From assembly GCF_030717845.1 (NCBI RefSeq), contig NZ_JAUZVZ010000010.1:62001-126000 (forward strand): 64,000 nucleotides of DNA, written 5' to 3'. Below, piece after piece: positions 28,099-36,889 of the stretch. Source of the DNA: Alkalimonas collagenimarina. Its GTDB lineage: Bacteria; Pseudomonadota; Gammaproteobacteria; Enterobacterales; Alteromonadaceae. The notes below the pieces were generated by a model. The model did no database searches, had not been told where the DNA came from, and saw only the letters and a list, made by a program, of their open reading frames with translations. Position numbers and translations under genes: made by a program. Every line of letters starts with the position of its first letter. Position 1 is the stretch's first letter.

Positions 28099-28689
28099 AT
28101 GACCTCCCTGATTGTGCTAGCCGTCGTACTGATTTTGATCTTCTTTGTCATCAGTATCTTTAACAACTTGGTCAAGCTGAAAAACCGCTACCAGAACGCC
28201 TTTGCACAAATAGAGGTGCAACTAAAGCGGCGCTATGATCTAATTCCTAATTTAGTTGAAACGGCTAAAGCCTACATGGCACATGAACGCGATACATTGG
28301 AAGCTGTGATCAATGCACGTAATGCTGCCTCAGCTGGCTTGAAAGTTGCGGCCAACAATCCGGGAGACCCAGCGGCTATGAGTCAACTGGTGGGTGCCGA
28401 ATCGGCCTTGCAAGGTGCGATGAGTCGCTTTAATGTGGTGATGGAAGCCTACCCGGATTTAAAAGCTAACCAGAATATGATGCAGGTGTCCGAAGAGCTT
28501 ACCAGTACCGAAAACCGCGTTGCCTTTGCTCGCCAAGCCTTTAATGATGCCGTCACCAGCTACAATAGCTACAAACAAAGCTTCCCTCAGGTGGTGCTGG
28601 CGCCAAGTTTTGGCCACGCAACCGATGCTAAACTAATGGAGTTTGAAGACAGCCAAGCGATTCAAGCTGCCCCTAAAGTCAGCTTCTAA
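28099..28689 (+). CDS. LemA family protein
   Basis: LemA-type membrane-anchored coiled-coil protein of 196 residues. One N-terminal membrane segment (about 2-22) is followed by the signature NNLVKLKNRYQNAFAQIEVQ, LKRRYDLIPNLVETAKAY and ERDTLEAVINARNAAS. AAGGAAAAA precedes the ATG. It is 6 bp upstream of an M48 metalloprotease on the same strand; LemA and HtpX-like proteases often sit together, implying a joint envelope quality-control role that is not well defined. Confidence 0.95.
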   Translation: MTSLIVLAVVLILIFFVISIFNNLVKLKNRYQNAFAQIEVQLKRRYDLIPNLVETAKAYMAHERDTLEAVINARNAASAGLKVAANNPGDPAAMSQLVGAESALQGAMSRFNVVMEAYPDLKANQNMMQVSEELTSTENRVAFARQAFNDAVTSYNSYKQSFPQVVLAPSFGHATDAKLMEFEDSQAIQAAPKVSF

Positions 28690-28695
28690 ACAGTT

Positions 28696-30594
28696 ATGGC
28701 TACCAATTTTTTTAGTCAACAAGATTTAGCCCGCCGTAATACCCGTATTTTAGTGGGCTTATTTGCCATCGCAGTATTAGTGCTACTGACTCTTACCAAT
28801 ATTTTGGTAGCAATAGCTTTTGGTTTTGCCGATAGCCAAGCCATTCAAACTGGCTTACAGCAAGGACTCGTCAAATTGGATCTGATCCTCTGGACCAGCC
28901 TGGTGGTATTGACAACCATTGGTGGTGCCATGCTGTTTAAGTGGCAACAACTGCGTCAGGGGGGCAAAGTGGTGGCCGAATCGCTGGGAGGGGTGCGGTT
29001 AAGCCCTGACAGTGCTGACCCACGACATCGCCAGTTACTGAATGTGGTTGATGAAATGGCCTTAGCAGCCAACTTACCAGCCCCTGCCGTCTATATTTTA
29101 CCCGAACGAGGTATCAACGCCTTTGCCGCTGGTTATAGCCCAGCCGATGCGGTTGTGGGTGTCACCGAAGGCTGCTTAGAGCAATTGAATCGTGATGAGC
29201 TGCAAGGCGTAATCGCTCATGAGTTCAGCCATATACTCAATGGCGATATGAGAATGAACATCAAGATGATTGCTGTGCTTAACGGCATTTTGTTTGTCGG
29301 ACATATTGGCTATTTGCTGCTTCGAGGTGGCCGTGGCAGCGCCATCATGGTATCAAGTCGCCGAAGCAACAATAAAGGCGGTGGAGGCGCCGCAGCCATT
29401 TTATTGCTCGGGCTTGGCCTGACCATTCTGGGTTATCTCGGGGCGTTTTTTGGCAATCTGATTAAAGCAGGAGTTAGTCGACAACGTGAATATCTGGCGG
29501 ATGCCTCTGCCGTTCAGTTTACTCGTAACCCGGAGGGCATTGCCGGAGCACTAAAACAAATTGCCGCCAGCTCTCGCGGTACCAAACTTAAACACCCCAA
29601 CGCCGATGAAAACAGCCATCTGTTTTTTGGCGAAGGTATCAGCCGCTGGGCCAGTATTTTTGCTACTCATCCACCACTAAATGATCGCATTAAACGGCTG
29701 GATCCTCGTTGGAATGGCCGCTTACCAGAGGCACGTACTTCAGCCGCAAATTTAACTGCCGCCGAACAAAACACCAGTGATGCTGAAGAGTCAACGGCAA
29801 CACAGTCCTCAGCATCACAGACAACATCTCGCCCTGGCAGTGCCGGCGAGCGGTTACTGGCGGCACTGCCAATGTTACTGGTGCAAAGTGCTCATCAACC
29901 CATGCAAGCTGAACCACTGCTTCTCGCCATGTTGATCAGCGAACATGACGAGCATCGACAACAGCAATTGACGCTGATCCGAGAGCAAAGCTCAGTTGCC
30001 TTGCTGCAAGATGTTGATCGGATGCTCAGTCAGGTGGAGCACTTATCAGATCGCCAAAAGCTGATGTTGGCTCAACTTAGTATCCCCAGCCTTAAGACGC
30101 TAACTCCGGTTCGCTTTGAACGATTTGAACAATTACTGCTGGCATTGATCCAAGCCGATGGCCAGCTTGATTTATTGGAGTGGGCCATTGCCCAGCTGGT
30201 TGATCATGTGGTAGCCAGCGAGTTTCGTAGCAGCGATGTACAACGCAAAACTTCAGCGACTGAGTTTAAAACCATTCGCGAGCCTGGTTTGCAATTGTTG
30301 AGTCTTATCGCCACGGCCACCCATCAGGATCAGCAGCGCCAACTGCAAAGCTGGCAAGCTGGCTTGGCCGCATTGAAGCTACCCACGGAGCAGGCCAAAC
30401 CGGAGAGCGATTATCAACAGCTTCAGCAGCATCTACCTATCTTGATGGCAGCCAGCCCTAAACTGAAAGAAACCCTATGGCAAGCTATTTTAGCCACCAG
30501 TCAGGCCGATGAAGTGGTCTCTGATCAGCAACAAGTACAATTACTTGCGCTTTCTTTATTGCTGGAGATCCCATACCAAGCTGAAGCGATGTAA
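28696..30594 (+). CDS. M48 (HtpX-like) metalloprotease with long C-terminal extension
   Basis: Membrane zinc endopeptidase of 632 residues. Two N-terminal membrane segments (about 17-43 and 62-81). The HExxH site is His175-Glu176...His179 in GVIAHEFSHILNGD, and the third zinc ligand is in EYLADASAVQF. Two further membrane segments lie about 188-210 and 233-258. Residues ~340-632, after a Ser/Thr-rich linker, form a helical cytoplasmic-type domain with a TerB-like look (LLALIQADGQLDLLEWAIAQ), not found in HtpX (about 290 residues). It follows LemA directly. Confidence 0.92.
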   Translation: MATNFFSQQDLARRNTRILVGLFAIAVLVLLTLTNILVAIAFGFADSQAIQTGLQQGLVKLDLILWTSLVVLTTIGGAMLFKWQQLRQGGKVVAESLGGVRLSPDSADPRHRQLLNVVDEMALAANLPAPAVYILPERGINAFAAGYSPADAVVGVTEGCLEQLNRDELQGVIAHEFSHILNGDMRMNIKMIAVLNGILFVGHIGYLLLRGGRGSAIMVSSRRSNNKGGGGAAAILLLGLGLTILGYLGAFFGNLIKAGVSRQREYLADASAVQFTRNPEGIAGALKQIAASSRGTKLKHPNADENSHLFFGEGISRWASIFATHPPLNDRIKRLDPRWNGRLPEARTSAANLTAAEQNTSDAEESTATQSSASQTTSRPGSAGERLLAALPMLLVQSAHQPMQAEPLLLAMLISEHDEHRQQQLTLIREQSSVALLQDVDRMLSQVEHLSDRQKLMLAQLSIPSLKTLTPVRFERFEQLLLALIQADGQLDLLEWAIAQLVDHVVASEFRSSDVQRKTSATEFKTIREPGLQLLSLIATATHQDQQRQLQSWQAGLAALKLPTEQAKPESDYQQLQQHLPILMAASPKLKETLWQAILATSQADEVVSDQQQVQLLALSLLLEIPYQAEAM

Positions 30595-30660
30595 AAATAG
30601 CCCTTTAGCTCAGCGTGACAGTTCGGTACAATATGCCTTTGTATAAGAACAGGGGCCTTG

Positions 30661-31125
30661 ATGTCTGAACAACGTTTTTTTCTGATCTATGATCCGTCTT
30701 TTGACGATATGGATGCTGAAGGCTGCCCGGCCTTTGGCTATGTCATGCTGTTTGATGCCGATGATCTAGCCCGTTACAAGGCCGGAGAAAACCCAGACTC
30801 ACCTGCCGTTTCGATGCTGTTTACCGATCACAAAGATGGTCATATCAGCGCTGATTTACTGGGCTGGTCGCAACTTGATGATGCTATTTTTCAGCAATTG
30901 CCTTTAGGCAAGTTTCTGGCCTTGATGGAGCAAGCTGCTCAGGTTGCTATTCACGCCTGTCGTCAGGTTGGTCAAGTTCCCGATCGGTTGATCAGCAGCC
31001 ATCCTGCCGAAGAAGACTACATTCAGTTCGAAGTACACTTCAATGATTTGTCCGGTGCCGATAAAGATGCTGAATGGCAATTGGCACAGAGCCTGATGAG
31101 TGGCCGACCCTACCTCGATTCCTGA
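30661..31125 (+). CDS. Conserved hypothetical protein, acidic
   Basis: A 154-residue soluble acidic protein that I do not recognise. It begins MSEQRFFLIYDPSFDDMDAE and has mixed alpha/beta content, with FTDHKDGHISADLLGWSQLD in the middle. No signal peptide, membrane segment or cysteine motif. The start is placed on the ATG rather than the TTG three bases before it; AGGGG lies upstream. It sits 66 bp after the M48 protease and may share its transcript. Confidence 0.7.
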   Translation: MSEQRFFLIYDPSFDDMDAEGCPAFGYVMLFDADDLARYKAGENPDSPAVSMLFTDHKDGHISADLLGWSQLDDAIFQQLPLGKFLALMEQAAQVAIHACRQVGQVPDRLISSHPAEEDYIQFEVHFNDLSGADKDAEWQLAQSLMSGRPYLDS

Positions 31126-31168
31126 GTTATCTCACCATCGGTAACCAACGCTTAGCTGTCGTTTTAAG

Positions 31169-31197
31169 TTGGCAACTGTAGTGGATTTTGCTTTAAT
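31169..31197 (+). promoter_or_regulatory. Candidate promoter of the HDOD gene
   Basis: TTGGCA (31169-31174) and TTTAAT (31192-31197) with 17-bp spacing, 38 bp before the HDOD start codon. Both hexamers match the sigma-70 consensus in most positions. Confidence 0.5.
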
Positions 31198-31235
31198 AAT
31201 ATTGATTATTCCTTAACCGTTGTGGAGACAACCGG

Positions 31236-32111
31236 ATGGCCCAGCCACTGGATATGAATGCCATAGAACAGGCACTAAAAGGCTTTACCATCCCACCACA
31301 ACCTGATGTGCTGCTGCACATTCAGCAGTTGCTGCAGCAACCAGAACCCAATGCTCAACGCCTGGCTACGCTGATCAATCTGGACATCGGCCTGGCTGGC
31401 TTTACCCTGAAAGTAGTCAACTCCGCTTACTTTGGCTTACGCACAAAAATCACCTCGATTGAGCATGCATGCAAGTTCTTGGGCGTGACCCGTGTTGTCA
31501 AGCTGGTGCGCAGCGTGCTGTTACGCTTTACTCTGGAACAAGGGCAGCAGCAAGATCCCTTCTCGCAAAAACTTTGGTCCAATGCCTTGCTGGTGGCTAC
31601 CACCGCTGCCACTTTGGCCAAGCACTTGGACTGGAGCCAAGAAACAGCTGACGATTGTTACACCCTGGGGCTATTTCGTAATGCCGGCATTGCTCTTATT
31701 ACTGCACAGGCGAATAATTACACCGACATGCTTCGCTTGGGTTTGCTGGCTGGGCAAGGGTACAGTGAAACCGAGGAACAACGCTTTGCCACCTGCCATG
31801 AAATCCTCGGTTATCTGATTGCTCAATCGTGGGGCTTGCCTGCAGAGATCTGCAATGTCATCGCGTATCACCATAGTCCGGCATTGATTTTGGCTTCAGA
31901 TAGTGAATTAGAACAGCGCCTTTTTGCCATGTTGAAACTGGCTGAACACATGAGCGGAGAAAGCCGTATTTTGCTGGATCTCACTTTGGATCCAGAGTGG
32001 GATCAATTCGCTCCGCAGATCCTTGATGTACTGGGGCTCGAACTGTTTCAATTGCCCGAGCTGGGTGAGCTTCTGCATCAGCACGACATCAAAAACATCT
32101 ACACCAGTTAG
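31236..32111 (+). CDS. HDOD-domain signalling protein
   Basis: A 291-residue HDOD protein. It opens IPPQPDVLLHIQQLLQQPEP, as in HDOD families, and continues NLDIGLAGFTLKVVNSAYFG, RVVKLVRSVLLRF and a His-rich HD-like core (CHEILGYLIAQSWGLP, VIAYHHSPAL). These domains are usually non-catalytic relatives of HD hydrolases, used in chemotaxis, c-di-GMP or stress signalling. No extra output domain is attached, so its partner must come from elsewhere. Confidence 0.9.
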   Translation: MAQPLDMNAIEQALKGFTIPPQPDVLLHIQQLLQQPEPNAQRLATLINLDIGLAGFTLKVVNSAYFGLRTKITSIEHACKFLGVTRVVKLVRSVLLRFTLEQGQQQDPFSQKLWSNALLVATTAATLAKHLDWSQETADDCYTLGLFRNAGIALITAQANNYTDMLRLGLLAGQGYSETEEQRFATCHEILGYLIAQSWGLPAEICNVIAYHHSPALILASDSELEQRLFAMLKLAEHMSGESRILLDLTLDPEWDQFAPQILDVLGLELFQLPELGELLHQHDIKNIYTS

Positions 32112-32129
32112 GGCTCTTTCTAGTTCCTT

Positions 32130-32300
32130 ATGGCGCATCAAAAACCACATCTGCCTGAAAAAACCTGCCCGGTGTGTCTGCGTCCTTTTACATGGCGGAA
32201 AAAGTGGGAAAAATGCTGGGATCAGGTAAAATATTGCAGTGAGCGTTGTCGAAGGCAACGCCATTCCAACCCCGACCATTCATCAACCCATGAACCGTGA
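32130..32300 (+). CDS. DUF2256 zinc-binding mini-protein
   Basis: A 56-residue protein found by reading between neighbours. It has the DUF2256 pattern: [35 protein letters not shown], so two Cys pairs (CPVC and CSERC) form a likely zinc finger. The tail is polar. DUF2256 proteins are widespread in Proteobacteria and often next to photolyase-like or small conserved genes; function unknown. It starts 18 bp after the HDOD stop and ends 8 bp before ppiC, so it probably belongs to one transcript. Confidence 0.9.
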   Translation: MAHQKPHLPEKTCPVCLRPFTWRKKWEKCWDQVKYCSERCRRQRHSNPDHSSTHEP

Positions 32301-32308
32301 GTGTTTTT

Positions 32309-32587
32309 ATGGCTAAAGCCTGCGCCCTGCATATACTGGTAAAAACCCAAGCCGAAGCTGAACGGCTGAAACGACAGTTGGCCAAAGGTGCTGATTTTGG
32401 CTCCTTAGCTAAAAAGCATTCACTATGCCCCTCAGGGAAAAAAGGTGGCGATTTAGGTGAGTTTCGTCGAGGACAAATGGTGCGCGCTTTTGACGAGGTG
32501 GTCTTTAAAAAGACAATTTTAGAAGTGCATGGACCGGTAAAAACACAGTTTGGCTTCCATTTGATTAAAACCCTCTACCGCAACTAA
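32309..32587 (+). CDS. ppiC: Parvulin peptidyl-prolyl isomerase PpiC
   Basis: Small cytosolic parvulin (92 residues) that isomerises proline bonds. Sequence runs like Escherichia coli Ppi[56 protein letters not shown] and [15 protein letters not shown]. Active-site residues (two His, Cys-like Ser/Cys loop, Phe) are conserved. The ATG at 32309 was chosen over the GTG 12 bp upstream because the product then matches PpiC length exactly. Confidence 0.96.
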   Translation: MAKACALHILVKTQAEAERLKRQLAKGADFGSLAKKHSLCPSGKKGGDLGEFRRGQMVRAFDEVVFKKTILEVHGPVKTQFGFHLIKTLYRN

Positions 32588-32686
32588 ATAATAGTTTAAC
32601 CATATCTCATAACAGATACTTAGCTACTGAATTGCGATAAAAGCAGCTATAGTACCCTCAACTATCCTTATCCGTTTATCCTTATC

Positions 32687-34669
32687 ATGATGCGAACCAA
32701 TCTGTTAAACCGCCTTCGCTACTTTCTCGAACGTCAATTCGTGCGCGGCACCCAATATCAGTTACTTGTGATGGCCGCGTTGGTCGGTCTTATTTCGGTA
32801 CTGGGCGGCGTGCTGGCTTTGGGGACTGGTGAGACCGGCGAAAACATTCTAGACAGCATCTGGTGGGCATTTTTACGACTAACCGATCCAGGTTATCTCG
32901 GCGATGATGAAGGCGTGTGGCGTCGTATCGTTTCTACCATTCTGACGGTCAGTGGTTACGTCGTGTTCATGGGTGCGCTCATCGCTATCCTGACACAGTG
33001 GCTCAGTGGCCAGATGCGCTCACTTGAGCGCGGATTCACTCCCGTCAGCCTAAAGCATCATATTGTTGTTTTGGGCTGGACGGATAGCACTCTGCCTTTA
33101 TTGCGCGAGCTATGGATGGCTGAAGGCGGAGCCAAGCGCTTTTTGTTTCGACTAGGTGCATCCGGCCGCTTACGAGTGGTGGTACTAGCAGACGATCTTC
33201 GGCCAGAACTGGCAGAAGAGCTGCGATCCGATCCAGTCCTCGGCAAACATTTCAATGAGATTATACTGCGCTCAGGCTCATCACTGAACAGTGAGCATTT
33301 GCAGCGTGCCGCCTGCCAGCAAGCTGCGGCGATTATCGTCCCTGCTAAAACCTTTGCTCAGGACAGTAGCGTTTCCGCTGATGTTGAAACCATAAAAGTA
33401 CTACTGGCGTTAAATGGCCAAGCCAATACAGTGACCACAGCACTGCCCTACGTGGTCGCTGAAATACAAAGCCCGCATAAAGTTGCCATTGCCCGCAGAG
33501 CCTATCATGGCCCGCTGGAGATCATCAGCGGCGATTGCACCATCAGCCGGCTGATGGTGCAAAATATCCGTCATCCGGGTTTATCGTCTATTTACCTCGA
33601 GCTGTTCAGTCATCATCTTGGTCAGAGCTTCTACTTGCACCGTGATCCAGCTCTGGCTGGTCAGTTGGTAGGACAGATCCGTAGCCGCTTTCCTCAGGCC
33701 TGCTTCTGTGGCCTGATCCGTAGCCAGGGAGATCAGTTTACCGCCATGCTCAACCCAGCTGCAGATTTACCACTGACTGCGGATGATGCCGTATTGTTAC
33801 TGGCAGCTGACTACCAGCAAGCTCAGCATCGATTGCCACCTACCCCCGGGCTGGTTGTTAAAACGAAAAGCAGCAAGCTGCTTCAACCAGAACAAATACA
33901 GCAAAAAGCACAACAGAAAATCCAGGAAAAAAGCATTCTTATTGCGGGATGGAGCCGAAAGGTTCCTGCGTTATTGCGTGAATTTACCAGCTATCGACAT
34001 GATCATTACCACATTACCATTATGTCCAGCCGGACGGTGGCAGAACGGGAGCAGTTACTCGCCGCAGAAAACCTGGACCACCCAGGCATCACCTTGAAGC
34101 ATATCGTCGCCGAAGTGACCAATGAAGTTGAGTGGCAACATCTGGTGCTGGCCAATTTCGACAGTATCGTCCTAATGAGTAGCGATCGGCTTGGCTCTGG
34201 TGAAGAGGCCGATGCTCGCTCCATTGTTGGCTACCTGCAACTGGAAAACCTACTGCAACATGCCAGAAAACAACCTCAACTGCTGCTAGAGTTTTCTGAT
34301 CCAAGCAATGAACGCTTGCTGGGTCACCGGGCAGGTGAAGTGATCATCAGCCCACTGATGTTAAGCCACTTATTGATACATGTTGCTTTGCGCCGCGAGC
34401 TGCTGGTTGCCATAAATGACCTGTTCAGCGCCGGAGGGCCGGAAATAAGCTTTCGCTCTTTAGCCGACTATAAGTTACAGCCCGGTACCACCTCGTTTGG
34501 CTCGATCCGCCAACAGGCCTGGGATCAGGGCGAAATTGCTTTAGGGATCTATTACGCAACGCCCCCATCAACAGCGCAAAAACCATTGCAGCTCAATCCG
34601 GATCTTAGTCAGCCACTGCAGCTAAAACCAAATGACTTGATCGTGGTATTGGAAACTTACCCGGATTAG
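32687..34669 (+). CDS. CASTOR/POLLUX-like ion channel with RCK/TrkA domains
   Basis: Predicted cation channel of 660 residues related to the plant symbiosis channels CASTOR/POLLUX (DMI1). Membrane segments about 25-47 and 82-105 flank a pore-loop region (NILDSIWWAFLRLTDPGYLG). Two cytosolic TrkA-N-like Rossmann domains follow (HHIVVLGWTDSTLPLLREL, KSILIAGWSRKVPALLREF), each in a long gating-ring module. Such RCK domains bind nucleotides or Ca2+. The gene is intact, monocistronic, and converges on a LysR gene. Ion specificity cannot be read from sequence. Confidence 0.88.
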   Translation: MMRTNLLNRLRYFLERQFVRGTQYQLLVMAALVGLISVLGGVLALGTGETGENILDSIWWAFLRLTDPGYLGDDEGVWRRIVSTILTVSGYVVFMGALIAILTQWLSGQMRSLERGFTPVSLKHHIVVLGWTDSTLPLLRELWMAEGGAKRFLFRLGASGRLRVVVLADDLRPELAEELRSDPVLGKHFNEIILRSGSSLNSEHLQRAACQQAAAIIVPAKTFAQDSSVSADVETIKVLLALNGQANTVTTALPYVVAEIQSPHKVAIARRAYHGPLEIISGDCTISRLMVQNIRHPGLSSIYLELFSHHLGQSFYLHRDPALAGQLVGQIRSRFPQACFCGLIRSQGDQFTAMLNPAADLPLTADDAVLLLAADYQQAQHRLPPTPGLVVKTKSSKLLQPEQIQQKAQQKIQEKSILIAGWSRKVPALLREFTSYRHDHYHITIMSSRTVAEREQLLAAENLDHPGITLKHIVAEVTNEVEWQHLVLANFDSIVLMSSDRLGSGEEADARSIVGYLQLENLLQHARKQPQLLLEFSDPSNERLLGHRAGEVIISPLMLSHLLIHVALRRELLVAINDLFSAGGPEISFRSLADYKLQPGTTSFGSIRQQAWDQGEIALGIYYATPPSTAQKPLQLNPDLSQPLQLKPNDLIVVLETYPD

Positions 34670-34680
34670 TCAATATGTCG

Positions 34681-35565
34681 CTAAGCATGCTGCGCCAGAT
34701 AACGAAGATGCCCTAAAAAAGCCCGAGCAACCGGGCCAAGCGTATCGGCGTCATTGAAGTTGAGATAAAAGGTCATGCTACGGCTGCTTCCTCGAGGCAG
34801 AGGCAGCACAATCAACTGACCACTAGCCAGAAACGACTGAGCCGCATGCCGTGGGATCCACGCAAAACCAAGATTTTTAAGTAGCAGCTCTATCGAGGTG
34901 CCGACATGGCTAACGGTCCAGCGTTGCTCTGAACCTAACCAACCATGCTCTTTCTCCCGAGCTAAGCCAGAGTCGCGCAGCACGATTTGTCTACACTCTT
35001 TTAAATCCTCCAGCGTCAACTCACGATCCAACTGATGCAATGGATGCCCAGCCCCTGCGACTCCAACAAACTCGACCTGACAGATGTCTTCACTAAGGTT
35101 ATCGGCCAGAGTAAAAGGTGACACAGCTATTTCCGCCTTTCCCTGCGCTAACAACTCATTGGCACCTGATAATATGCTTTCCATCAGCTCAATCCGGATC
35201 AACGGATACTCATGCGATACGGCCTCCAGCGTCTGGTAAAGAATACTGCGGGGAAACGCTTCATCGACCGCAATACTTAGCTTCGATTCCACACCGGATT
35301 GCAGATTGATGGCAACTTGTTCCATACGCCCGGCTTCTGATATCAGAAAGTTGATTCGGCGCAACAGCTGCTCGCCAGCGGCAGTCAGCTGGGTTTTTCG
35401 CCCTTCCACCTGAAACAAAGTAACACCAAGCACATCTTCCAGTTTATGCACCGCATGATGAATACTGGATTGGCTTTTAAACACAGCCTCGGCAGCCTGA
35501 TGAAAACCACCATGTTCAGCAACGGCTTGAAACATTCGCCATTGCTCCAGGGTTGAACGGGCCAT
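34681..35565 (-). CDS. LysR-family transcription regulator
   Basis: A 294-residue LysR regulator. The start is at MARSTLEQW because GGAGG lies 5 bp upstream. The HTH is about residues 5-63 (MFQAVAEHGGFHQAAEAVFK, SQSSIHHAVHKLEDVLGVTL), then the co-inducer domain (KLSIAVDEAFPRSILYQTLE, ...RELTLEDLKECRQIVL). It lies 60 bp after DoxX on the same strand, with a terminator between them that would limit read-through. Target unknown; DoxX is the natural guess. Confidence 0.9.
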   Translation of the reverse strand: MARSTLEQWRMFQAVAEHGGFHQAAEAVFKSQSSIHHAVHKLEDVLGVTLFQVEGRKTQLTAAGEQLLRRINFLISEAGRMEQVAINLQSGVESKLSIAVDEAFPRSILYQTLEAVSHEYPLIRIELMESILSGANELLAQGKAEIAVSPFTLADNLSEDICQVEFVGVAGAGHPLHQLDRELTLEDLKECRQIVLRDSGLAREKEHGWLGSEQRWTVSHVGTSIELLLKNLGFAWIPRHAAQSFLASGQLIVLPLPRGSSRSMTFYLNFNDADTLGPVARAFLGHLRYLAQHA

Positions 35566-35581
35566 AACTTCCTCCTTCAAA

Positions 35582-35612
35582 GAAAAAATTAAACCCGGCC
35601 TTAACCGGGTTT
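35582..35612 (-). terminator. Terminator between doxX and the LysR gene
   Basis: AAACCCGG (35591-35598) pairs with CCGGGTTT (35605-35612). On the minus strand the hairpin is followed by AATTTTTTCT, a good T-run. Confidence 0.78.
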
Positions 35613-35624
35613 ATGCAGCATGGA

Positions 35625-36074
35625 TTAACGAGAGCGGCTTAGAACAGCATCCAGCGATACTTTACCGGCACCGCTAAACAACAAAGAAACACTGGCTGCT
35701 AACAATGCCAAGCCGAACTCATATCCGTTGTTGCTCATAAAAAAGCCATGTTCAAAGTGTACAGCAAAAATAGCGACCAACATGGTCAACGCCAGCACCG
35801 CTGCTGCAGGTCTCGTCAGCACACCAACTATCAGCGCCAAACCACCAAAAAACTCAGCTGAACCTGCTAAAAAAGCCATCAGCACACCTGGAGCAAGACC
35901 AATACTTTCCATCCAGCCCCCAGTGCCTTCTAAACCGTAGCCACCAAACCAGCCAAACAATTTTTGTGCTCCATGTGCGGCAAAGATTATGCCTATCGGC
36001 ACCCGTAGCACCAAAGCGCCCCAGCCTGCTTCTGTGGCCATCAGTTTTTTCAGTAATGTGATTGCTTTGTTCAT
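35625..36074 (-). CDS. DoxX family membrane protein
   Basis: Four-helix membrane protein of 149 residues, DoxX family. The start MNKAITLL is preferred: GAGGG lies upstream and a longer frame has no membrane sense. Family features: VLRVPIGIIFAAHGAQKLFG, WFGGYGLEGTGGWMES, FFGGLALIVGVLTRPAAAVL. DoxX-like proteins are linked to thiosulfate oxidation in archaea and to oxidative-stress or quinone-linked membrane roles in bacteria; the exact reaction is unsettled. Lies upstream of LysR. Confidence 0.92.
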   Translation of the reverse strand: MNKAITLLKKLMATEAGWGALVLRVPIGIIFAAHGAQKLFGWFGGYGLEGTGGWMESIGLAPGVLMAFLAGSAEFFGGLALIVGVLTRPAAAVLALTMLVAIFAVHFEHGFFMSNNGYEFGLALLAASVSLLFSGAGKVSLDAVLSRSR

Positions 36075-36312
36075 CTTAACACCCTCGCTGTAATTGATTG
36101 ATGTCGACCCGTGGCCATTCATGCCAGTGCGTTGTCGATAAGGTTAGAATAGATCAGAGCAATGAATTATAAAATTGGATAATTAGAATCGTTTTGTTCT
36201 AATAAAAAGAATCAATATAGCGATAAGATGGCTGCATAGCTGCATCCCAACACAGACTTTGCTAGTATCGGCCGCCTGTATACAGACAGCCCAGATCGAA
36301 TGGAATAAAAAG

Positions 36313-36843
36313 ATGCGCTTATTGCAGCAATTTCATCACATCACCCCCACGCCGAATTGCCGGGTTGAGCAACGTCTGGTGACTCGTGGCATTGTTTTAA
36401 AAGATGATCGCATCTTGCTGTTGTTTACCGAACGCTACAACGACTTCAGCTTGCCAGGCGGAGGCGTCGATGCCGACGAATCTCTGCATCAAGCATTAGA
36501 ACGGGAACTAGCTGAGGAAGCCGGTGCCCGTGATATTGAGATCCTAGCTGATTTTGGCATCGTGGAGGAGTACCGCCCCTGGTACAAGAACGATTGCAAT
36601 GTGCTGTTTATGCGTTCGTATTGCTACCAGTGCAGTATGGCTGATGAACTTGGTGCCCAGCAACTAGAGCACTATGAGCAGCAAAACGGCATGCGACCGC
36701 TCTGGGTGCCTGTTGCCGAGGCTATACAACATAATCAGCAAGTGATGCAGCACCAAACCAACAGCATGGGGCTATCCATTGTGCGTGAAACCTTTTTACT
36801 ACAACAGATAGAGCAAGAGCTGCTAGGTCAGACCGTCGACTAA
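36313..36843 (+). CDS. NUDIX hydrolase
   Basis: A 176-residue NUDIX hydrolase, expected to cleave nucleoside diphosphates linked to another moiety. The full Nudix box G-x5-E-x7-R-E-L-x-E-E-x-G is seen in GGGVDADESLHQALERELAE, then EAGA. The start at 36313 gives MRLLQQFHHITPTPNC; an upstream frame from 36259 cannot be ruled out because the ribosome site is weak. Substrate not predictable. Downstream gene converges. Confidence 0.9.
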   Translation: MRLLQQFHHITPTPNCRVEQRLVTRGIVLKDDRILLLFTERYNDFSLPGGGVDADESLHQALERELAEEAGARDIEILADFGIVEEYRPWYKNDCNVLFMRSYCYQCSMADELGAQQLEHYEQQNGMRPLWVPVAEAIQHNQQVMQHQTNSMGLSIVRETFLLQQIEQELLGQTVD

Positions 36844-36889
36844 CCACCGAACAGACACTTTACTCAGCTTCAATTTAAGCTTTACACAG

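Noticed and set aside
36866-36883. AGCTT...AAGCT repeat after the NUDIX gene
   Set aside because: Five-base arms, no T-tract; could be chance.
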